A DNA stretch of 11,848 nucleotides, taken from positions 1 to 11,848 of the forward strand of contig JBGPBY010000202.1 of assembly GCA_041481485.1 (NCBI GenBank). Reading direction: 5' to 3'. The notes beneath the pieces were generated by a model. It was not told the origin of the DNA and searched no databases. It saw only the letters and a list, made by a program, of their open reading frames with translations. Each line of letters begins with the position of its first letter. Position 1 is the first letter of the stretch. The stretch is from JBGPBY01 sp041481485. Its GTDB lineage: Bacteria; Acidobacteriota; Terriglobia; 20CM-2-55-15. Positions 6,465-11,848 of this stretch are shown here, in pieces. A program made the position numbers and the translations under genes.

Positions 6465-8198
6465 ATGAAGAACACGGTGAAACTTTTCGTCGTATTGGTG
6501 CCGCTGCTCGTGTCTTTGGCTATTGTGGCGCAGTCGCCTCTGCCTGCGGCACAGCGGCCGTTCACTCCGGTAACTCAGAAGATGTTGGAGAACCCGAGCC
6601 CGGATGACTGGTTGATGTTCAGCCGCACGTACGATGCCCAGCGTTACAGCCCGTTGAAGCAAATCAATAAACAGAATGTCGGGCAACTGAAGATGGTCTT
6701 TAACCTCGACATGCCCACGGGATCGACAGAAACAATTCCGCTCGTCCACGAGGGCGTGATGTACGCCACGATGCCGTCGGGCGCCGTGCGCGCACTCGAT
6801 GCATCCACCGGCGCCACGATCTGGGAATACAAGCGGCCGGGGAGTGGTGGACGCTCCAAGACTCTCGGGATTTTTCAGGACGTGATTCTCTACGCTGCGC
6901 CCGATAGTTATGTTGTCGGCATTGACGCGCGAACCGGCGAGATGCGGTGGCAATCGAAAGTCGAAACTCGCGGCAATTCCTCTGGGCCGCTCGTGGTCGA
7001 AGGCAAGGTGATCTCCGGCGGATCCTGCGGCGGGAATCGCAACAACTGCTTTATCTCCGCGCACGACGCACTGACCGGCAAAGAGCTGTGGCGGTTTTAC
7101 ACCACACCCGCACCGGGCGAGCCTGGGGATGAATCCTGGGGAGGCGCCGACGTGAAAAATCGCCAGGCTTCGACGTGGGGATTGCCTGGCACTTACGATC
7201 CCGTGCGCAAGATGCTCTATTGGGGCGTCGCCAACCCGATGCCAGACCAACGCTCGGCACGTCACGACGGCAACCCTGACGCCGTTTCCCGCACCGCGCC
7301 CGCAGATCTCTACAGCAATTCGACGATCGCGCTGAATCCGGATACCGGGAAACTTGCCTGGTACTATCAGCATCTGCCGGGTGACGACTGGGACTCCGAC
7401 TTCACGCATGAACGCACGCTGGTGCGCACGCGCGTCAGTCCCGATCCGAAGAGCGTGAAGTGGATCAATCCCACAGTCACGCCTGGCCAGGAGCACGATG
7501 TCGTCGTTGCCATCGGTGAAGCGGGCGGCATCTTCATGCTCGATCGCAACGATGGCAAGTTCCTCTGGGCCACCCCGTTTCCGGCAGACGCTCCGGAGTT
7601 CGTCATCTCGGACATCGATGTAAAGACCGGGAAGACGTCGATCAACTGGGACAACGTCTTCAAGAAATCCGGGGATCGCCACATCATTTGCTTCTGGAAC
7701 ACGCGCAGCTACTGGCCCACGGCGTACAGCCCCGTCACGAACTCGCTGTACACCTCGTATATCGACAACTGCCGTGACCTGACTGTCGGTGGAACCGGAG
7801 CGCGTGGTGGACAATTGAACGTCGTACCCCGGCCGGGTTCGAACCCGAATGAACTCACCGGCCTGGCGAAAATCGATCTCACGACGGGCAAGATCCTGCG
7901 GTTTGATGTCGGCCGGGCTCCGGGCAACGGCGCGATGCTGGCGACAGCGGGCGGACTGATTTTCCACGGCGACATGAGTCAGAAGTTCAAAGCCTTCGAC
8001 GCCGAAACCGGAAAGGAACTTTGGCAAACGATGCTTGTCGGCAATATTTCAGTGAGCACCATCACATATGCCGTAAAGGGAAAGCAATACGTTGCCGTCA
8101 TGACGGGAGACAACCCCAAGGTTCAGGAATTGTTGAACGAGGCTCCGGAACTCAAAACGCCAAAACACAACGCGATCTATGTGTTCGGCCTGCCTTAG
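6465..8198 (+). CDS. Secreted quinoprotein, PQQ alcohol dehydrogenase-like beta-propeller
   Basis: The reading frame is open from 6258, but the first 69 codons run through a repeat and lack coding character; ATG 6465 gives a 577-residue protein with a clean signal peptide (about 1-23). The mature start, DDWLMFSRTYDAQRYSPLKQI (48-68), is typical of type I PQQ alcohol dehydrogenases. Tryptophan-docking-type repeats (xxDxxTGxxxW) recur at about 110-120, 152-162, 199-209, 289-299, 358-368, 469-480 and 510-520, indicating an eight-bladed propeller. The active-site-like parts include STWG (236-239), ANP (256-258) and DDWDSD (307-312). There is no vicinal Cys pair and no CxxCH, so no cytochrome domain. 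The Glu normally present in the SGGE-like segment seems replaced (184-195, with C187 and C195). It may oxidise alcohols in the periplasm with PQQ, or belong to an acidobacterial group of quinoprotein homologues with a degenerate cofactor site. A purine-rich GGAAAGGGA lies 15-23 nt upstream. Confidence 0.88.
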   Translation: MKNTVKLFVVLVPLLVSLAIVAQSPLPAAQRPFTPVTQKMLENPSPDDWLMFSRTYDAQRYSPLKQINKQNVGQLKMVFNLDMPTGSTETIPLVHEGVMYATMPSGAVRALDASTGATIWEYKRPGSGGRSKTLGIFQDVILYAAPDSYVVGIDARTGEMRWQSKVETRGNSSGPLVVEGKVISGGSCGGNRNNCFISAHDALTGKELWRFYTTPAPGEPGDESWGGADVKNRQASTWGLPGTYDPVRKMLYWGVANPMPDQRSARHDGNPDAVSRTAPADLYSNSTIALNPDTGKLAWYYQHLPGDDWDSDFTHERTLVRTRVSPDPKSVKWINPTVTPGQEHDVVVAIGEAGGIFMLDRNDGKFLWATPFPADAPEFVISDIDVKTGKTSINWDNVFKKSGDRHIICFWNTRSYWPTAYSPVTNSLYTSYIDNCRDLTVGGTGARGGQLNVVPRPGSNPNELTGLAKIDLTTGKILRFDVGRAPGNGAMLATAGGLIFHGDMSQKFKAFDAETGKELWQTMLVGNISVSTITYAVKGKQYVAVMTGDNPKVQELLNEAPELKTPKHNAIYVFGLP

Positions 8199-8277
8199 CG
8201 CTCCATTCTTCTCAATGGAATTCGCCGCCTGAAATCCGTATTTCACTCGATACCCGCGGTTTCACTGGCTATCTATA

Positions 8278-11085
8278 GTGCAGACCACGGGTGTGTCTTG
8301 GCTCTCGATGAGCGTCGCGCATGAGTTTCGTGATGGAATGAAGTCTCGCGGAAGTATCCTGTTCCATAACACTATATTTCGGTATCTCTTCGGCATCGCG
8401 GTGGTGGCGAGTGTGTTCGCCATCAGGATATGGCTTATGCCGTTGACCGGAACAGGTGCACCATTCGTGCTGTTCTTTGCGGCGGTCCTGGTGACCAGCC
8501 TGTATGCAGGCGTTGGGCCGGCGATTTGCGCCGTCTTGCTAAGCATGTCTCTCGGAGCCTACACATTCGTGATGGGCGCCGGTTATTCCACTGCTCAAGC
8601 TTCCTTCCAGTCCCTCTTGTTCGCCGTTGATGGGATGGTCGTCATCTATCTGACATTTCTCATGAAAAAGGGAGCCCGGTCACTTCAAAGCGCCAACCGG
8701 CAGATGCGCGAGTCTGAGCAGAGGTACCGCGTTCTGTTTGATTCGATCGACGAAGGTTTCTGCGTGATCGAGGTTCTGTTCGATGACGCGGACAATCCGT
8801 TGGACTACCGCTTTCTGGAGGTCAATCAAGTCTTTGAAAAGCAGACTGGCATCTCGAACGCCGTTGGACGCCGGATGCGCGAGATCGAGCCGGCGATCGA
8901 GGAGCACTGGTTCCAGATTTACGGGCAGATTGCTCTAACCGGCGAGTCGCGGCGGTTTGAGAATCCGGCCCATGCCCTCGGCCGATTCTACGACGTCTAC
9001 GCATTCCGCGTCGGCAGGCCCGAGCAGCGGCAAGTCGCCGTCCTCTTCAACGACATCACGCAACGCAAGCAGTCCGAAGAAATGTTGCGCGGCGTTTCTG
9101 CAGAACTGAGCCAAACCCTTCATACTGCGGGCACCGGCCTGACCCATTGCAGCCGAGACCTGCGCTATATTTCGGCGAACCCCGCCTACGCCCAATGGAT
9201 CGGGCGGCCCGTGGAACAGATCGTTGGCAGACCGATTGCGGAGGTGATGGGTCAGGCGGCATTCGATATCATTCGTCCCCGCATCGAAAGCGTTTTGAGT
9301 GGAAAGCGAGTCGAGTACGAAGACGAACTGCCGATCGCGGGTGAGTCCAAGTGGATTCAGGTCGTCTATACGCCGGAACAAGATGCCTCCGGCAATGTGG
9401 TCGGCTGGGTCGCCTCGGTCTTAGACATTACCGTACGCAAGCGGATCGAGGAAGAACTCAAGGCTGCCAACGCATTCCTCGACGCCATCATCGAAAACAT
9501 TCCTCTCATGTTGTTCATCAAGGAGAGCCAGTCGTTGCGGTTCATACGGCTCAATCGTGCAGGCGAAGACCTGCTCGGTTGGCCAAAGGAGACTCTTACA
9601 GCCAAGAGCGCATACGATTTCTGGCCAAAGGAACAGGCTGAGTTTTTCGTCGAGAAAGATCGCGAGGCCCTGAAAAGCGGCAGCGTAGTCGACATACCGG
9701 AAGAAGCAATACTTACGCGGAATCGAGGCGTTCGCATCCTGCATACGAAAAAAGTTCCGATCTTCGATACGGCCGGCAACTCGGCTTATCTTCTCGGCAT
9801 CTCGGAGGACATTACAGAGAGAAAGCGGATCGAAAAGGAACAGCAGTTTTTGGACGAGGTTAGTGTAGCGCTGTCGGCTTCGATCGAATACGAACAGACG
9901 CTGGCGAACCTGGCTCGGTTAGTCGTTCAGAATTTCGCCGACTGGTCTGCTGTCGATGTGATCAGCGAGGAAGGGCAAATCTTCCGGCTGAAAGTCGCGA
10001 GCGCGGATCATGCCCAGGCGGCGCTTTGCGCGGTCCTCGAACAGATGCCGCCCGATCGAGATCTTCCTCACCTCATGCGTTCTGTGATTGAGAGCAAACG
10101 GCCCATCGTCGTCGAGCAGGTTACGTTGCAGTACCTCGAGTCGCTTGGCCAGACGCCCAGACACCTGCAAGCACTGCTGGCCATGGGTGTGACATCGTTC
10201 GTCGCGGTGCCGCTCTTGATGCGTGGACAGCTTCTTGGCGCGCTTTTTCTCGGCTCCTCGACACTGTCTCACGTTTTCGGAAAGGACGATCTTCGTTTGG
10301 CCGAAGCGCTGGCGGACCGAGCGGCTATGGCAATCGAGAATGCGCGTCTCTACCGCTCCGCGGTCTATGCCGCGCAACTCCGCGATCAAGTGCTGGGCGT
10401 CGTGGCCCATGATCTGCGGAATCCGCTTTCCACGATCCTGCTGTCTACATCGGCGGCCTTAAACCGTCAGGTCCCAGAGCCCGAACGACAATCCCTGAAA
10501 CCTATCGAAGTCATCCACCGCGCAGCCACGCTCATGAACCGGCTGATTCAGGATCTCCTGGATGTCACGCTCATGGAGGCAGGTCAGTTAACCATCGAGC
10601 GAGAGCGCCTGTCTGCAGGCGATTTGGTTGCCGAAGTGGTGGATATGCAGAGACCGCTCGCATCTTTGTCTTCTCTTGATATTCGAGTCGAAGTGGACCC
10701 TGATGTTGCCGAGGTCTGGGGTGATCGGGATCGGCTCCTTCAGGTGTTCGAGAACCTCATTGGCAACGCCATCAAATTCACGCAGGCTGGCGGTCATATC
10801 ACGACGGGCGCGACATCGAGGGATAACGAGGTCGTTTTCTGGGTTGCAGATACGGGGTGTGGCATCCCGTCGGAGAACCTGCCACGTGTCTTTGACCGAT
10901 TTTGGCAAGCCACCAGGACAGGACGTCAGGGTGCTGGGCTAGGACTTCCGATTACCAAAGGCATCGTCGAAGCTCACGGGGGACGCATCTGGGTCGAGAG
11001 TGCAGCGGGCCGCGGGACTACTTTTTTCTTCACGATTCCCAGAGGTCTTGCAGAGGAGGAGAAACGACCTAATCGTGCAGCCTAA
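8278..11085 (+). CDS. Membrane sensor histidine kinase, DUF4118-PAS-PAS-PAS-GAF-HisKA-HATPase
   Basis: Protein of up to 935 residues. About four hydrophobic segments at 33-130 resemble the KdpD-type DUF4118 membrane module. Three PAS-like domains follow at about 146-263, 275-388 and 400-516, the latter two ending in PAC-like DITxRKRIE sequences, then a GAF domain at about 535-690. The HisKA H-box is VVAHDLRNPL with phosphoacceptor H711. The catalytic domain has an N-box ENLIGNAIKF (825-834), G1 DTGCGIP (858-864), F-box VFDRFW (871-876) and G2 GAGLGLPITKG (885-895), all intact. The protein probably autophosphorylates in response to signals sensed by the membrane, PAS or GAF modules. It has no receiver domain, and no response regulator lies beside it within the window. 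The start is uncertain: GTG 8278 is the longest reading, while ATG 8308 or ATG 8338 are also possible and the last gives a compact MKSRG start before the first membrane segment. None has a clear Shine-Dalgarno. Confidence 0.92.
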   Translation: MQTTGVSWLSMSVAHEFRDGMKSRGSILFHNTIFRYLFGIAVVASVFAIRIWLMPLTGTGAPFVLFFAAVLVTSLYAGVGPAICAVLLSMSLGAYTFVMGAGYSTAQASFQSLLFAVDGMVVIYLTFLMKKGARSLQSANRQMRESEQRYRVLFDSIDEGFCVIEVLFDDADNPLDYRFLEVNQVFEKQTGISNAVGRRMREIEPAIEEHWFQIYGQIALTGESRRFENPAHALGRFYDVYAFRVGRPEQRQVAVLFNDITQRKQSEEMLRGVSAELSQTLHTAGTGLTHCSRDLRYISANPAYAQWIGRPVEQIVGRPIAEVMGQAAFDIIRPRIESVLSGKRVEYEDELPIAGESKWIQVVYTPEQDASGNVVGWVASVLDITVRKRIEEELKAANAFLDAIIENIPLMLFIKESQSLRFIRLNRAGEDLLGWPKETLTAKSAYDFWPKEQAEFFVEKDREALKSGSVVDIPEEAILTRNRGVRILHTKKVPIFDTAGNSAYLLGISEDITERKRIEKEQQFLDEVSVALSASIEYEQTLANLARLVVQNFADWSAVDVISEEGQIFRLKVASADHAQAALCAVLEQMPPDRDLPHLMRSVIESKRPIVVEQVTLQYLESLGQTPRHLQALLAMGVTSFVAVPLLMRGQLLGALFLGSSTLSHVFGKDDLRLAEALADRAAMAIENARLYRSAVYAAQLRDQVLGVVAHDLRNPLSTILLSTSAALNRQVPEPERQSLKPIEVIHRAATLMNRLIQDLLDVTLMEAGQLTIERERLSAGDLVAEVVDMQRPLASLSSLDIRVEVDPDVAEVWGDRDRLLQVFENLIGNAIKFTQAGGHITTGATSRDNEVVFWVADTGCGIPSENLPRVFDRFWQATRTGRQGAGLGLPITKGIVEAHGGRIWVESAAGRGTTFFFTIPRGLAEEEKRPNRAA

Positions 11086-11262
11086 CTAGGGAAGGCCCGT
11101 GTCGGCGCGGTAGACGTGACCGGAAATACCTCCCGTGAATGTGGCCGCCGGAACCTGTGCCAGCGCCGCAGCCGGTTCACGGCACAGCAAAATGAGTGTC
11201 AGCAGGAATGCAAGAAAACGGATGCGTCTCGCTCCTGCCAGAGGGCGGCATTCCGGAATCAT
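11086..11262 (-). pseudogene. Truncated N-terminus of a secreted carboxypeptidase-regulatory-like protein
   Basis: Minus-strand frame of 58 codons, ATG 11262 to TAG 11086-11088. The translation has a basic start (about 1-15), a hydrophobic core FLAFLLTLILL (16-26), an AALAQ cleavage-like site near 36, then GGISGHVYRADTGLP (44-58) and stop. In secreted acidobacterial proteins (often TonB-dependent-receptor-like) a stretch of the form G-x-V-x-D-x-x-T-G-x-P begins a carboxypeptidase regulatory-like domain and normally continues with a further 50 or more residues. Here it breaks at the Pro. The stop codon abuts the stop codon of the kinase on the opposite strand (11083-11085), suggesting a rearrangement junction. 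It starts 12 nt after the upstream metalloprotease stop. It could also be a genuine 58-residue exported peptide. No clear ribosome binding site. Confidence 0.5.
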
Positions 11263-11274
11263 TGGAGCATTCTA

Positions 11275-11848
11275 CTATTGTCCCTGCTTTTCTATCTCAC
11301 GCCTTCGGAAGCGATAGCCTGTCAGTACGCTCAGCAATCCGATTGCGGACAAGATCGCCGAACTCGGTTCGGGGACAGCACTGATCGGCACTCCTGTATC
11401 TGAAAGAAAGGCGATATCCAAAGGTGATGGAGAGTAGCGTGTGCCTCTGAAGTACACGACTCCGTTCATCAAGTCAGGAATCAATTCACTGCCGGGGCGT
11501 GGCGCCTGGTTGCCAACGTGACCGTAGTTACCGAAGGTCAATGGCACCGGCCCTCCATAGACTGCTTCCGCCTGAGGTCCCGTGAAAAACAAATTGCCGC
11601 CGTTAAACTGCACGTATTGGTCATAGGTCGAGATGAAATTGCCAGACGGCAAGCCATTGGTGGAGTCAAGAAAACCATTGAATCCCAGGATGTGGCCCAT
11701 TTCATGGATGAAGACACTTTCGGCGTCCGTCTTATTCGATGGAACGGGGATCAGTCGTGCCAGTGGATTTGGATCAAACCACAGCTCGTTTGCAAGGTAG
11801 TCCGGACCGATCGTGATGAATCCATCTGGAAGCGCGCCATTGGGATCC
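11275..11848 (-). CDS. PEP-CTERM protein with leishmanolysin-like zinc metalloprotease site (partial)
   Basis: The minus-strand frame is open from the window edge (first full codon at 11847) to a stop at 11275-11277, giving 190 visible residues; the start lies outside. The methionine at 11700 is internal, since coding continues upstream. HEMGHILGF at visible residues 48-56 is a zincin HExxHxxGF motif. The eleventh position of the short metzincin motif is Gly, not His or Asp, so the third ligand is probably displaced, as in leishmanolysin-like proteases: H110 lies 58 residues after H52, followed by a Met-turn-like DLMNG (M127) and a PLDIAFLSDTG segment. The C-terminus is a standard PEP-CTERM sorting tag: VPEP (158-161), a hydrophobic segment (about 163-178) and RFRRR (179-183). 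The product is probably exported and sorted by the exosortase system, which removes the tag. Substrate unknown. Confidence 0.85.
   Translation of the reverse strand, partial: DPNGALPDGFITIGPDYLANELWFDPNPLARLIPVPSNKTDAESVFIHEMGHILGFNGFLDSTNGLPSGNFISTYDQYVQFNGGNLFFTGPQAEAVYGGPVPLTFGNYGHVGNQAPRPGSELIPDLMNGVVYFRGTRYSPSPLDIAFLSDTGVPISAVPEPSSAILSAIGLLSVLTGYRFRRREIEKQGQ

Noticed and set aside
6393..8027. Long minus-strand open frame (544 codons) opposite the quinoprotein
   Set aside because: It lies wholly antisense to a gene with clear family motifs, and its translation is rich in Arg, Val and His with no recognisable domain, as expected from GC-biased codon use on the other strand.
8202..8219. 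Hairpin TCCATT-CTTCTC-AATGGA after the quinoprotein stop
   Set aside because: Only a 6-bp, A/T-rich stem with no following T-run; too weak to call a terminator.
11116..11403. Plus-strand open frame after the kinase (95 codons)
   Set aside because: It overlaps on the opposite strand both the PEP-CTERM coding end and the carboxypeptidase-regulatory-like remnant, which have recognisable features; its own translation has none.

Overview
The window reads like a chromosomal stretch of an acidobacterium, most likely near the Bryobacterales/Solibacter group. This is inferred from gene content, with no marker gene present: a DUF1592-type cytochrome c protein paired with a Tat-exported DUF1552 protein, a quinoprotein of the PQQ alcohol dehydrogenase fold with an altered metal site, a PEP-CTERM protein, and a carboxypeptidase-regulatory-like N-terminus. 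Planctomycetes, Verrucomicrobia and Myxococcota share the DUF1592/DUF1552 pair, so the assignment is moderate. No tRNA, rRNA, CRISPR array, transposase or phage gene was seen.

Layout. Positions 27-3670 (minus strand) hold a two-gene operon: the DUF1592-family cytochrome c protein, then the DUF1552 protein, with ATGA start/stop overlap. The 257-bp divergent gap 3671-3927 is dominated by a 136-bp imperfect palindrome. On the plus strand follow a membrane protein with TPR-like repeats that I do not recognise (3928-6225), a REP-like inverted pair whose left arm contains that gene's stop codon (6214-6329), a secreted quinoprotein (6465-8198), and a multi-PAS/GAF histidine kinase with no response regulator beside it (8278-11085). 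Immediately after the kinase stop, on the minus strand, is a 58-codon remnant consisting of a signal peptide and the first strand of a carboxypeptidase-regulatory-like domain (11086-11262). It lies 12 nt downstream of a partial PEP-CTERM metalloprotease with a leishmanolysin-like zinc site that runs off the right edge (11275-11848).

How the genes work together. Most products are predicted to be exported or membrane-bound: periplasmic redox or degradative functions (DUF1592/DUF1552, quinoprotein), a surface-sorted protease, and a membrane-anchored sensor. The only strong functional linkage is the DUF1592-DUF1552 operon. The other genes are neighbours without demonstrable pathway links. I found no convincing new multi-gene system. 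The points most worth a second look are the two palindromic intergenic elements (one contributing a stop codon), the quinoprotein with an apparently missing metal-ligand Glu but a lanthanide-type Asp-x-Asp, and the truncated gene ending exactly at the kinase boundary.
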